64,000 nt of DNA from Saccharina japonica (lineage: Eukaryota > Sar > Phaeophyceae > Laminariales > Laminariaceae): NCBI GenBank assembly GCA_008828725.1, contig MEHQ01003256.1, forward strand, positions 421,390 through 485,389, read 5' to 3'. Shown one piece after another: positions 45,171 to 58,160 of the stretch. Made by a program: the position numbers and the translations under genes. The notes under the pieces are model-generated. The model saw nothing but the letters and a program-made list of their open reading frames with translations, made no database searches and had not been told where the DNA came from. Each line of letters begins with the position of its first letter. Within the stretch, counting starts at the first letter, position 1.

Positions 45171-45569
45171 TGGCACAGCACGACATGCTACGAGTACTAC
45201 CATACCAGGTACCAAGTGCTTACATACTAGTATGGACGACGCAAGGCTAGCACCACAGGCGGAGCTGTGGCCACACCGCTAGTCTTTCTGATATTTTGAG
45301 CAAATTGACATTCCCCCAGTGTTCTCCTGTGCCTATGTATGAGGACAACATGGGAGCTCTCCAACTATTAAGTACTACAAGTACTACAATATCGTCGTCA
45401 AGGACCAAACACATACTATGTACGACATACCATTTTCTGCGCGAGCTACTCGCAGTTCCATCGAACAAGATCCTCGTACCCCACGCCAAGATATAGCAGA
45501 GCAGGTAGCAGATATTTTCACCAAATCATTGGACTACTTCGGAAGTTTAAGGCCACATTGCACAAGATA

Positions 45570-48500
45570 ATCAAGTTCGTTTCTTGAAGTTCTCAACAAG
45601 ATCACCACCAGCATTTGCATATTCAGTTGTATTGAGGGAAATGCGCTTCATAGTTTTGTTGTTTTTTGTATGCGCTTTATGGGTAATTACCTGTAGATAT
45701 TACCACAGCACTACGTACGCGTGCTTCGCATGTTCAACGATTTTGTTTTTAATTTACAGACTTTGTGCTTGTTTATACGTGTCTCAAGTATTTGTTGTTA
45801 TTTAGCACATGGGCGTTAAGATCCATACGAATCTACTGTATTGCGATGTGAAGTCACGACGCACTGATACCACAGTACTATTACGCAGCCAGGTAGACGA
45901 CGAATCGGCTACTCAGCGTGTAGCATTTGTTTTTGCGAGTTTTGCCAGACACACTCGGACATGAGTTTTTGAAGTGTGCGTTATGGATGCTTGGCCTGAT
46001 TCAAGTAACATGCTTGCGACGCTCACCACGATACGTAGCAAACTCAGGCTGTACATAGCGAGGGAGCAGGAATGTCTGGTGATATAGGGCGCTCGCTAGG
46101 ACCTGTGTCCAACGTTATTTTTACGTCTACAATTCCGACGCGTTTTCTGTTATGTTTTGACTACTGCAGATTCATATCATACGTTTCGCGACTATATACT
46201 CACGCAGAGATTCGGTCCAGCGGGGCGTGTCAAGCTCGTACGACGTTTTTAACAGGCTCGTTACGTGTGTTGAAGCTCATTGGTTCAGGTTGCACCGCAT
46301 TAGGATCAGATTGCACCGCATACATATTTTGTGTAACGTACAGTTACAGTTAGATACCGTACGAGTAAAGGTCTTTGTTGGTCGGATATCGACCTCACTC
46401 AGTTCTTCGTCCGCCTACCCTGAGATTGCGACTTGCTTCGTCTACGTACCTTTCCTCGGTTGGAACGACTAACTCTACCTAGCGGATCTACTGCATCGAC
46501 ACAGGACGAGTGGCCGCAGGTATGTGTCATCATATGTTCGTGGATTAAAAAGTGAAAAGACATCGAGATTGTACCAGGTATCTGGCTGGGTTCTTCTCTG
46601 TTGAACTGCAGCTATAGCTGTGATATCCAACGCACATATGAAAACACCTGCTATGTTGTGGCGCTTGGATCCGTCCTTGCTGGCTGCTACACGCAGGTAA
46701 CACACGTATCTACATTGCACCGGCACCCTCCTCGTGATCGGCCTGCACAGACGCACAGACAGCCGGAAGCTTGATCTCTCCTGTTTTATCTCGGCAAAAT
46801 GTTTCCTCCGTCATATAACAATTGCGCTTTTCCCGAGTTATATACATTCGTACTGCGATGCTCCACCTCATGCCCCTAGCACCACGTATGTATGTTTCGA
46901 GCGTGGAAGATTCGACTGGCTACAGGGCAAGCCCTGCTGTACTGCTGCTGGTGTTCTGTTATTTTACGCACCAAGCTAAGACACACGCACTGAAGATGCC
47001 TGCCTGCGAGCGAGAAACTCGTAGTTAGCCGTTCGAAAACCGCATCTATCTATGACCCCTTGCTCGAAATTCTGGAGGGATTTTCTGTCCGGTCTGTGAA
47101 ATGAATCCTCGTCTTGCTACACAGTATCTACCTGATACAAACTACTACGTACCTGGTATGTACAAGCTGCTGGATGTATTCTGCAGAAAACCCTCAATTA
47201 TAAATATATTCAAGTTGTTTGAGCATTCCACGGTCTTGTATATGTGTCGTACAAGATACCACTCGAGTTTTACACACTGATTGCTGGATATGCGGCTCTA
47301 CATGCCAATCAAATATCCACATGATTTTAGTATTCCTTTTGGGAAAGCCTATACGAAGTATACCGTTACGCGTAATATCAGCGGCAGTTTCAAATAAATG
47401 TGTTCACGAATGCGTACAGTACGAGTGCCTACTTGTAGTCTATTTTTAACGTACTTTTCAGAGATGTTTACGTATGGTTTCCCGATGTTGTGCTTGTGGA
47501 TGTTCGTGATGTTTGCGATGTTTGCGTCGATTGCGCATACTGCGTACAGCAGTACCAGGGATGCGTCGTACTATAACAGTTATCTGCTCTTGAGAAAAAA
47601 AGACGTCAATTATGTGTTGTACCAGGTATATATGTGCTGTATTTGTTCATTGGTTATTATTTGCAGAACGTTCATAAAAACGGACTATTATTAATATTAA
47701 TAGTACGAGCTGGTCCAGTTTTTTTCGTAGTATATACAAGGCGCTTCGCGTAGCGGCCGGTTCTACCCGCTATGCTCGCTCATCAAGGACACGACATACT
47801 ACAGTACGTATATAGTATGAAATAAAGTCACAGATGGCACATAAATTAAGGAGGAAACAGGCAACTCGCAAATAAATGTCAAGAGCTCCTTACTCCAAGA
47901 CAACGAAGCTATATGCTCGAAAGAGAAAACAAGGCACCACGGTACACACAGCAAGACGCTGCGCTGCCTGTTGTGGTGTGGGTGTGACTGGGTATATAGT
48001 GTGGTGCATCGTGTTTTGTATTGCATTGCACGGTAAAATGTACACGGCAAACGGGACAACAAAACTGAATCGAAGAAACCAAAGAAGGAAAAAAAAAACA
48101 GGACCAATCCCGAAAAAATAGGTTTCACGTCGGGAATTAAGAGCGTGGGAGTAGGCTGAAAGGCCAGGGATGTGTCCAGGCTGGCCTCCGAAGTGGGGGA
48201 GACAAACCTGTTATATATTAATACTAACATTCGACATTTTTTAGCTGGTCCAGCTGTATATACTGCTCTAACAGTTTAATTAACTGAATCGGGGTAACTA
48301 TTCCCCCTTTTTCCCGGAACGGAAAATATATTCCCCCAAGGTTCCAAACTTACCCAACACATTTTCGTACTATTAATACTTTGACAGGGGTTTATTGTAG
48401 TAAGAACCCCTCACGGCTTGCTAAACATAGCAAGCATCGCGGACGTCTTCCTCTTGTTGATGCGATCATGTCAACATGTATATACCTACCCCTACATGTA

Positions 48501-48635
48501 GTGTCGAATACCTCGGCGAATTGACCGATATATGGCATTCATACAAATTATACTGATGGTACTATAGGAATCCAACATAACTCGCGAATTACAACTCGCA
48601 CGACAAAACTCGCTTCTCCGACGTGTTCCTCTTGT
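45570..48635. other. Long gene-poor stretch
   Basis: Three kilobases of moderately AT-rich DNA with no recognised repeat or gene. A hydrophobic frame at 47398-47694 (FTYGFPMLCLWMFVMFAMF) is the most protein-like item, but it starts at GTG and could be chance. TACCWGGTA words occur at 46573, 47148 and 47619. Confidence 0.4.
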
Positions 48636-48639
48636 TCAT

Positions 48640-49093
48640 GTTGTCAAGTATAGATAGGCTCGGTGGACAATACGTAGTTTTAGTAGCGATCGTAAGCAGG
48701 GGAGCTGCTGAATTCAGGGTAGACTTTGGGTGTATACCAGAAGGGTACGTATAATGCGGTGTAATATTTTGCTTACATTTTACAGTTTCAGATCAAACGA
48801 AGCCTTCTGGAATAATGCGCCCTGATTTTTGTTGCTGTAGATTTCTTTCGAGACCGCCTTTATTCTAGATCACTGCGTGGTAAGTCGAAAGGCCAGTAGC
48901 TCTGCAAAGGACGACAGGCCAGTAGCTCTAGGCGCTGTGACATACCAGTAGCAGACAACCCGTACGCTCTCACTCCCCACTGCCCCAGCACCAACACAGA
49001 CTCCAGCAAGTCTGGTGTTGTCATCCATTCATTTGGCCTATGGTTTGATACAACCATCACATTTCTTCTTCTACTCGTAACATACCAAGTGCA
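48640..49093 (+). repeat. 5' LTR of the copia fossil (approximate)
   Basis: Matched to the 3' LTR by its start, middle and end blocks; longer than the 3' LTR because of extra sequence around 48790-49060. Boundaries are uncertain by tens of bases. Confidence 0.5.
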
Positions 49094-49559
49094 TAATCAC
49101 CAGCCTGACTGAGTGGTCTATCAGCTCCAGCCTTAGCCTCCGCTACAACGCCATTTCGCGGACACGCACCGCGATCCCTGATAGATTATGAGCCTCGTTC
49201 AACAGCGCGGCATATGCGTCAAGGGTTCGTCGGAAGAGACGCCTACCGACGAATAGGCGCGAGCGGATTGTAACTGCACAACGTCATCTTCAAAGGAGAA
49301 TACTTTGGGCATAGAACATGATTCGATTAAAAAGACTGCGACTTGGTTTCAGACTGATCATCTAGAACACAGGATAGAGCGCACGGCGTACGAGTACGAT
49401 GCATCGCTTCCTGGACAGCACTAGGCTCGCGTCGATCCATTTCACCTGGTTTGGGGTGGGAATACCTACGCTTACCATTTATCAAACGGGATAGACTTCT
49501 CACACTTCAGGCGTCAAATTTTCAATACGAGTACGTTCACAAGGTTCACATATGTTCAT

Positions 49560-49850
49560 TGCTGGCCGACAACGGTAAGCCCGTACAAGTTACGCGTAAT
49601 CCCACTATCAAGCGGCAAGAAGATTATGTAGCGCAGGGATAATTTCGGTCGTTGGGACCAAGACAAGTTGACGGCGTACTACGTAGGTACGGGTGAGCCC
49701 GTTAGCAAGCGGCAAGGGGGCTCTGTAGCGCAGCGATACATTCGGGCGTTAGGACCACGATCAGTCGATTATGTACCAGGTACGGGTGAGCCTGCTAGCA
49801 AGTGGCGACAGGGTTATGCAGCGCAGAGATAAGTTGGAGCGTTGGAACCA
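49560..49850 (+). repeat. ~98-bp tandem repeat in copia leader
   Basis: Three units sharing ACGGGTGAGCCxGxTAGCAAG and GTAGCGCAGxGATAA..GCGTT(G/A)GGACCA, just before gag. Confidence 0.65.
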
Positions 49851-52727
49851 AGAAAGCCCCCACCTGCTGCGGCACAAGGAAGCACGCCCCAGTTGCGGCA
49901 GAAGAAGATACTCATGCAGGAGACTAACAAAAGTTACAACGCTAGCGAGGAGTCTTCAAACGTACGACAGAAGGTGCAGTTCTTATTTCCCCAGCAGGAC
50001 GGCGGAACTGCGCATCCACCTCACCTTGGGCGCCCCAGACAGTTTCACGATTCTGCAGGGCAGAGAGTGCTCAAAGCCGCCTGGCGACGCCGAGACCGTC
50101 GAGAACAGCGCAGGTATAAGGAAAACTATAGAGAAGTGTAGGATCGACAACATATACTTCTACTCCTCCCTCTTCCTTGCAACAAATCGTGGCGCCCAGA
50201 AGGTAGCATTACCGTTCGAAGGGAGGTCAATAGATGACGGCGCTGGCGATGGGAAAGCAGTGTGGCCGGCGCTAGTAGATGACTTCACAGGATTTCCAAT
50301 GCTGGCTGTGTGGCCAGCTACGAAGTATTGCATACCTCCAAGCTGCAGCCCCGACAGCGCCCTGGCATCTGGCTCTACGCGATGGATAAAGAGCGGGATC
50401 AACTCCACGAACATGGGGAAGTCATCATGGACCAACATCTCGCGGACAGGATTCTGAAGGGCCTCCCAGACGTTCGAGTACGTGCGCAACGTCAGCTTCA
50501 ACTATTAATAGCGCGAGTTCGGGCTGGAAGACGTCAAACGGACACTGCGAAACACCTACGCGGACAACCTGGCTCGCATCTCGTCGCACGGAAATTCAGT
50601 GGTGGGCCGTGGGGTTACCATGCACGCATAGGGTGATTCCAGTGGGATCCAGTGCTTCACTGAGTACGGTCACTACCGCAACGAATGCCTGCAGAACGAC
50701 AAGAAGAAGAGCGGGAATAACAGGGAAAAGCCACACTGAAAGAACAACAGCGGCGGCGGAAGCAACAATGGCGGGAAAATGGGGCGCAACGGCAGTGGCG
50801 GCAACAACGGTGGAAGAGGTGATCGCGGCGGCAGTGCAGCTGGCCGTCGACACGGTGGTGGAGCTAAATTGCGCATCCTCCACAACGCCACCAGCCACAA
50901 CGCTGATGAGTGTCTAAAACAGAAGATCAGCAACAACACCGGCAGTGCCAACTTCGCCAACATGTACAGCTCCCATCAGTCCGAGTCGCCGACGGACACA
51001 AATTTTTAAACTACAGAGGCCGTCAGAGGCGCGCAAATAGGAACTCAGTGGATCTGAACGCTTGGATGTTTCGGAGCTCTTGGGGGCGGCGGCGAATCGA
51101 CGGTCCTGATGGCGATGCCCGAGGAGTACGAGAGCAACGGTGTTTCAGACAACAGTGAAGGTTCTGTCAAGCTGTTGGTTGACAGTGGAGCATCTGAACA
51201 CTATTTCGACGACTGCCCCGGACTTACGTACGGTTGGAAGAGCCACGCAAAATCACCACCGCCGGAAACGACAAACTGAACAGGGTCGCTACAAGGAATT
51301 ATCAGCGGTTATATCATCGACCAGACCGGGTTTAGGCAGCAAGTAAGGCTGCCCGTAGTGATGGTGCCCGATACTGGACGCAATCTCTTCACGGTTTCGA
51401 GCGCAACGGAGCAGGGAGCTACACCTACCGTCTCTCTAGAGTATTCGCGGATTGGGACCTACAATTTCCCTATCCCGCCGCAGCAAACAGGGGGGTGTGC
51501 GACCTCTACGTGTTCAATATCGAGCTAGGGAGAGTAAACTTGGCACTGAACGCAGAGGTACACGCGGACAAATGGCACCGCCGTTGCATGCGCCACATGA
51601 ATGCCAGAAGCTTGGAGCTTCTCGACAAAACGGACGCCAACGGCCTGCATTTCAGCAAGGGAGTATCGCCTTGTGATGTCGGTACCATCGCAAAGAGCAT
51701 CCAGCAATCTCATCCGAACAAGTCCAACCTCGGGATCACCACACCTTTTCAGCAAGTCTACACCGACCTCATGGGGCCCATCTCGCCGCCGACGATGGGC
51801 GGCTTCAAGAAAATCAGCAAACTTACTAACGATTTTTTTACCATGTACAAGGAGATAGCTATGCATCATCCAAACCAAGGAGGAAGCCGTCGAGACAATT
51901 CTGCTTTACGTAAAGTCGGTGATGACGCCCCTCGGGTTTCGGATACAACGCCTTCGCGCTGACCGTGGGACAGAGCATACCGGTGAAGCCCCCCGGAAAA
52001 CATATCGCCAAACTGCAATCAACCCCCACTACGCGGTGGTCAACACACCTCAGCAGATAGGGGTATCGCAGCGTGGTGTGATGACTCTGACGGGAACCAA
52101 GAGATATCTACTGACGGATAGCGGGCTCCCAAAGTTCATTTGGGGATAAGTAACGTTCACAGCGGCAGTGGTCCTGGCGAATCGGACACCGCACTTGGCG
52201 CTCAAACACGGGGACCCCGTACAATGCTCTCCATGGAAAGGAAGCGATACTGCAACACCTCAGGACCATCGGCCCCAGGGCTTTCGTACACATCAAAACG
52301 CACACCAAGAACTGGAGGACAAGTCTTGGGAGGGCAGGCTCAGTTGGTACAGGCAGGACACCCAAGGCGTACCGTACCTAGAACGCAACTCCACACACGG
52401 TAGTGAAAAGCAGGAACGTCGTGTTCGTCGAGGCCCATCAAAGGTGTTGTCACCATCGATCAACGAGCCGGACAACATTGACGAGATGGACAACATCGAT
52501 ATTATCAGTGTTCACGATGGACCAGAGGAGAAAGTAATGCTGCAAGACGTACGACACTACACACCGCGCATTGACTTCAACAGTGACTTAACGTACGACC
52601 ACACCATATGCATCGTGCAACCCCGCGACTCAGGGGTAGCCGAGATCCCGACGAGAGTCCATGGATTGTCGCAAGCGGATGTGCTGGCCGGAGAAGAAAC
52701 ACCGGTAGCACCGGTGGGCGGCGTCAG

Positions 52728-52870
52728 CGGACAACAATTAGCCGAAGGACGGCACCGGCTGACAACAATCCCCGACGGACGACGGAGACGGACAACGATC
52801 ATTGCCGGACGGCGTTGGCGGACAACAATCACCCATGGACGATGGCGGTGGACAGCAGCCGGCAGCAGGT
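52728..52870 (+). repeat. ~33-bp minisatellite inside copia pol
   Basis: About four to five units of GGACAACAATC..CGGACGGCG-type sequence between integrase and reverse transcriptase, giving a repetitive Arg/Thr/Trp text. Confidence 0.65.
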
Positions 52871-55291
52871 GGTGGAATCGGGAAGCAAGGGAGACCAGCT
52901 CGGGGGATGGCCTCCAACTCAGGGGGAGCGGCACCTCAGAATCAGGTGACGTCAGCAGTGACAAGGAGCAGGAGAAGGGCTACGTCAGCGCTACTAACAA
53001 CAGCTGCGCAGACTACGGCAACTCTGTCTCTACACCAACACGGCATTGCCGGTTATGGCGCACCACATGGAAATGCTAACGCACGCGGAATATGTGTATG
53101 CCGCTACTAACGTTCAGCTGCAGCGCTCGGAGGGGGAGAATATATTGGTAATTCCAAACACGTTCAAGGAAGCTATAGTGTTTCCTGAAGCCGCTCGTTG
53201 GAAGGCAGCTTCGGATACAGAAAGGAAACATCTGCGAGCCCACAAGGTCTACGACCTCGTCCCCATCACGTACATACCAACCGGGCAAAAACAATCTGCT
53301 AGCGCTGGGTCTACAAGATCAAGGTGTGAAACCCATCCAAGCGGTGCGTGGTCGTTCAGACATGGGGTCAAGTTAGCGGGCGCGACTGCGGAGGGACATT
53401 CGCCCCCGGTTTGTAGAATTCAGAGCATCCGCATGGTGCTCTCTACGGCGGCGGTCAAAAGGTGGATGGTCTGGCCGCTCGGCTTTCGGACAGCGTTTCG
53501 TTACGCACGCGTCGATGATAAGGTGTGGGTTCAGATGGCTCCGGGGTACGAAGCGAAGGATGAGGCAACGGGAGCTCCGCTGGCCATGAAACTTCGCAAA
53601 TCGCTTTGCGGCTTGAAGAATAACCCCAAGGATTCGCATAGGACCGTTAACACCTTCCTCGTGGGAATCGTATTGAACGCCCTTTCATGCGACCCGTGCG
53701 TCTACATGCTTAACGGGACGATAACGATGGAGCAGGGGCTCTCTACGAACGACGATTCGACGGCCATTATCACGCTTTACATGTACGACGTGCTGCTAGC
53801 AGGCGGTAGCAAGGCTACACTCGAGATGGTTAAGGGAAGACTGATGATCCGGTTCAAGACGTCAGACATGGGCGACGTGTCGCGGATGCTCGGGATGCAA
53901 GCCACCCGGGATAGTCAAACATAATCGCTCACCCCACCCAGAGGGACTACACCAGGGGACTGCTCGTTAAGTACAGCTTGCAGGGCTGCAGGCCGTTAGG
54001 GACGCCGGGGTATGTCAAGGATCTGGCCCTGGTGCAGCCGGAGGAAACGCCTATGGACGAGGAGGCAAAGCGGCGATTTCAAGCTCTTGTCGGCAGCGCC
54101 ATGTACCTTAGCCAGGTGACATACTTCGACATATCATACATGGTAAACGAACTAGCGAGAGAAATATCAAAACCGCCAAAGGTGCATATGGGAGCGGCCA
54201 AGCATCTACTTCTATACCGAGCCGGGATGGTGAATTTCAGCATCACCTACAGGCAAGAAGGGTCCAGGCTCAACGCGAACTCGAAAACCAAGCGGGGTGG
54301 CAATCCGGACAATGGTAAGTAAACTTCATCTGATATCATGATGATGTGTAACGACCCTATGAGCTTCAAGGTGGGCATGGAAGGGTTAACGGTCCAGTCA
54401 ACTATGGAAGCGGACCCTGTAGCGGGAGCACTTGCGATGAGGGAGGCAGTGTTCTGCCAAAACATGATAACCGAGCTGGGCTTCAAGGAGGACTTCAAGT
54501 GCGTCCCACTCCACAATACTTCGACACTACATGTAGCCGGAAGTCAGACCTACAACTCTAGAGCTGAACACATGGCTTTGAGATACGTTTACATCCGCGA
54601 GATCATCAAAGAGGGGAACGTGAGTGAGCATTCCCTAGGTACCGACGGAGAAGCAACATGCGAATCAGGGAATCAATATTCTCAACAATCAGCGGCACCG
54701 GTTACTGACCAAGAATTTCCAGATGTATATCGAGGGCCATAACATCAAACACACCACCATCATGTGTCTAGATCGCAAGGAAGGCATCTGCATCGCCTGG
54801 TGTCGCACCAGCTTCACGGCAAAATGTTTTTCGTTTCATAGTACGTAGCACCACACGTCTTCTTAGTACCGGAGGGCGGCAGAAACATGGTTCGGCTGCT
54901 AGACTATTGTTTACAGAAAATTTTATGTAGTAGCACCACACACGCGTCTTCTTTGTACGGGACGGATAGAGACGTGGCCGGCCGCTGCAATCAGTAGCTG
55001 CTTTCTACTTCTTGTTAAACAAACTTCTCACTCAAATAATATCGCCGTGGTAAGATTCCTGGGCTCTGCATGGATATAAGTAAGCAGGCAAGTGATATGT
55101 GGACATTTTTGTTTCCCGCAAGCACTAATACATCACGATATCAGTGTTTTCGTGAAATAATGTCGCTTCCAACAAGTGCTGGTGATCGTTAGCCATGATC
55201 GGCACTTTACCCAAATTTCTATCGATTCCGTCAAGTACTGATTCTTGAAACTATGATAAGTATTGTGTTTTGCACTTCCGTTGAGGGGGGG

Positions 55292-55490
55292 TGTTAAGTG
55301 CAGGCTGCGTAGCCTGTACGTCGTCAACGTTCGGTACAAGTAGTCGCGGTTAGCAGTAGCAGCGATGGTAAGCAACTGAGCTGCTGAGTTCGGGGTATTT
55401 GTTAAATGTGTATTCCAGAAGGGTATAATGAAGAAGAATAACACACACCACACACATATTTATTCTTCTACTCGGATGATGCCGAGTGCA
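55292..55490 (+). repeat. 3' LTR of the copia fossil
   Basis: Starts TGTTAAGTGCAGG after the purine tract and ends near GAGTGCA, about 200 bp. Confidence 0.55.
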
Positions 55491-55717
55491 AAGTGTGTGT
55501 GTGCACCGGTCTGCTCTACCGTGCTTTGGTGTGTGTATGGCATCACACATGTTCACTGGATTCAGCACTGGTACTGCTGCAACGATGTACCTCCCGTCTC
55601 CGAGCACGCGTATGGTATCCCTCTTCGTGAGGCCCTCTGAGGCATCTTTGTCATATTTTGGGTCAGGAGCACTCTGTGCTGTACCTTAGTACGCTGTATG
55701 TACCCAACCGTGCGGTT

Positions 55718-55860
55718 ACCGCCTTATTGGGATACCACATAAAGCCCAATAGGGCGGTCATCCGCCCTAACTCCAATAGGGCGGTCTTTCGAGATATATA
55801 TGGCGGTCAAAATATCGGTGCACTACACCGCCTTATACAGCCCCCCCTACGGCTGTATAA
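55718..55860. other. Cluster of hairpins
   Basis: ACCGCCTTATTGGG (55718) pairs with CCCAATAGGGCGGT (55745), and CCAATAGGGCGGT is repeated at 55773. A separate perfect 10-bp stem, TTATACAGCC / GGCTGTATAA, lies at 55833-55842 and 55851-55860. Function unknown. Confidence 0.6.
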
Positions 55861-56880
55861 TAAGTTTTTGGTTGTCTCTGTCCGCAATTAAAGTGCATAC
55901 ATTTTTCCTCTCTTTTGTGTCTCCCGAATTTCGATGTTCGACCCACCACCCACCACTGCACAGCACTCCATATAACGTCCAGGTGTCGACTTCCGTCGAG
56001 AAAGTGCGGACGGTCAATCTGGAAGTCTGGAAAAAAACACAAAAACAAAGGATGCAGGTGGAAGACTAATAACAATTAATTATTAATAATAGCGTACTAA
56101 GGTGACACACCCACTCTTGCTGAGCATGAACTAGCCGAAGGTCAAAGAATTGCCGCGTTCCAAAACACAAAATACTACCGACGTAAGAACATGCACTGAA
56201 GTATCCAGAGACTACGTAAAGTGCCCAGGAAACCCGGGGATGGGGGGTGGATAAGATCCTCCGCGAAGAGTACAGATAGATGCAGCAGTTAGTTACAGTT
56301 GCAGCACAGCGCTGAGCGACCTCGGGCGCTATCATAATAAGCGTCCCAACTCCGTCGCAGAGCATTTTTCCTCGGCATCACTGTCCACGAGCAAGAGCAA
56401 GCGGAGTACGCGCGGACGAACTCGGACGCTGAAGGTGCGCATGGGCGACCAATGACGGGCATACAGCCAACAACGAACGGAAAAGGAGTGTAATGAAGAC
56501 CTTTATTTTCAATCCCAAAATCAGAAGCAGCAGCTCGATTTCTGCCCCTCGGGGAAATAGTGAGAAGGCGGCTCAACAATAAAGAGGCTGAGAGAAAAAA
56601 TATTTAGGAAGCCCGGCCTGAGCCTCACATGGGTTCCTGCGTCCTGTGTAAGTCAGCTGTCGTAGTACGTACGAGTATCATTGCTAGTAATATTATATCT
56701 ATGATATATATAAATATGATACCGAGCAGTTCCTCAGATGGCATACCTCGTGCAACTATTATTACAGTACCAAAACATCCCGAAACATGTCATCCGAGTG
56801 TCATCGGAAAAAAAACGATTCTCTGGTTAATATTATGTCGTTATGCCGAGGTTATCTCGTAGAAATATTGCAGAAAGAAG
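55861..56880. other. Spacer, nothing recognised
   Basis: No supported gene or repeat; short AT-rich runs near 56075 and 56690. Confidence 0.4.
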
Positions 56881-57417
56881 TAGAAGATGCTCAGAGTATC
56901 TTGGAGTAAAGTAAGGAGTATTGGAGATAAAATACTTCAGGTACTTCGTGTACTCACAGCAGTATTATTTGGACTCTACGTATGTACTTCGGAATACTGC
57001 TCGTACTCGGACTATTTCGAGATTATGTACTGAGGTACTGCCATACTCGGAGTATTTCGGGGTCCGATACTACGGGCACTCCTTGTTGTACTCGCAATAT
57101 TTGGGGCTTCAGTACTGCTCATACTCCAAGTTCTCCGAGTACTCAGGCCGCCAGTACTCTAACACTCTCAGCACTCGGGGTACGCAAATGTACTCGATAC
57201 TCGGAGTATACTCGGAGTGTGAAGCATATTGGGAGCATCTTGGCATCATTTTTAAGACTCGGCCGTCATTCCTCCCAGGTTCTGGAAGCATGTATGTGAC
57301 TGGCGTTTATATACTTAAAAAATCACAGATAGATAGATGCTCCCATTACCTGGAAGCATACTTATTACATAATAGTACAGGCTGGTCCAAGCATGCCGCC
57401 CAAACATTATTCAGTGG

Positions 57418-57695
57418 CCAATGTCCACGCCGTTTATTGGAGATAGACCCTGAAATTTGGCACTCGTGTTTTATGTGCGCTACCTGAGCCTTCAACGGAT
57501 GGGTTTTTTGTTTTGTTTTTTTTTCGTCAGACATTGTTTGTTTTGTAATGTTTTGGGAAATTTGGGTCTTAAGAGATCCAAACTTTCCGGCGAAACAATT
57601 GAAATAAAATAAAAACCCATTCGTAAAAGGCTCGGATAGGGGGCATAAAACACGTGTGCCAAATTTCGGGGTCTATCTCCAAAACAAGGCGTGGA
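57418..57695. repeat. 95-bp inverted repeat inside B2 insert
   Basis: Arms 57418-57512 and 57602-57695 share GTCCACGCC, GGAGATAGACCC, GAAATTTGGCAC, CGTGTTTTATG and GATGGGTTTTT (inverted). The ~90-nt loop is AT-rich. It could be a MITE or part of the inserted sequence. Confidence 0.7.
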
Positions 57696-58018
57696 CATTT
57701 CGACTTTTGTGCGGTAAAAGTTTAAAAATAGGCGTTGCCTCGTAATTACTTAGTTTCAGTATATAATCCATTTTGGGCGTTAAATATTACTTAATATGAT
57801 CATACGCAGTAAGATATTCGAATATTTGCGTGAAACTTTGTACAAACATGCCTTGGACCACCTGGAAGCGGCTCGTTCAGAAAAAAAAATGGGGAGGGGG
57901 GGAATGTTTCCCTAAGGAAACGCCTGACTATTGTTGACCTATTTGAAGGCCTGTGATTGGTCGGGCCACATTTTCGGCGGTAGCGCTAGTTCTAGGTCCT
58001 TAAACAAAAAAACTGGCG

Positions 58019-58160
58019 ATGCCATCCTCTTCTACTGTTCATGGCGGTCAGTATGATACCAAATATGTGACATTGGAGTTGCTATTGCATGCGGCATTCG
58101 TGACTGACGAAATTTGGGGTGATATGCCTGAACCAGCTCGTAGAATCTTTTTTGAGAAAA
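58019..58160 (+). CDS. Short coding-like fragment
   Basis: An ATG frame giving MPSSSTVHGGQYDTKYVTLE followed by a hydrophobic/acidic segment with DEIWGDMPEPARRI. It runs out into family B repeat at about 58160, so any real protein is cut off there. It lies in the DNA inserted into B2 and may be the start of a transposon gene. Not recognised. Confidence 0.25.

Larger units (their letters stand above)
42720..45565 (+). mobile_element. Fossil Ty1/copia element, interrupted
   Basis: Copia polyprotein traces on the plus strand: a protease-to-integrase segment at about 42735-42960 (LLIPGLGWNL; the GAG-pre-integrase neighbourhood), integrase core at about 43060-43640 (HHTRLKAVFFIIKKHEA), and an RNase H end at about 45330-45565 (RTKHILCTTYHFLREL-type region). 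Between 43770 and 45200 the element is replaced or interrupted by the dispersed and satellite repeats. Reverse transcriptase is not seen. It is clearly broken in many places and old. No LTRs were identified. Confidence 0.65.
48640..55490 (+). mobile_element. Fossil Ty1/copia retrotransposon with LTRs
   Basis: 5' LTR about 48640-49093 and 3' LTR 55292-55490 share GTAAGCA..GAGCTGCTGARTTC, CCAGAAGGGTA and TTCTACTCG..GAGTGCA. The 3' LTR begins TGTTAAG right after a polypurine tract (TTGAGGGGGGG, about 55281). A tRNA-iMet-type primer site may lie near 49114. Order of parts is that of copia: gag about 49770-50960 with a zinc-knuckle-like segment and LHNATSHNADEC, protease about 51160 (LLVDSGASEHYFDD), integrase about 51550-52140, reverse transcriptase about 53120-53930, RNase H to about 54740. 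The gag-pol text is broken at roughly ten places, and the LTRs are strongly diverged and unequal in length, so the insertion is old. Confidence 0.85.
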
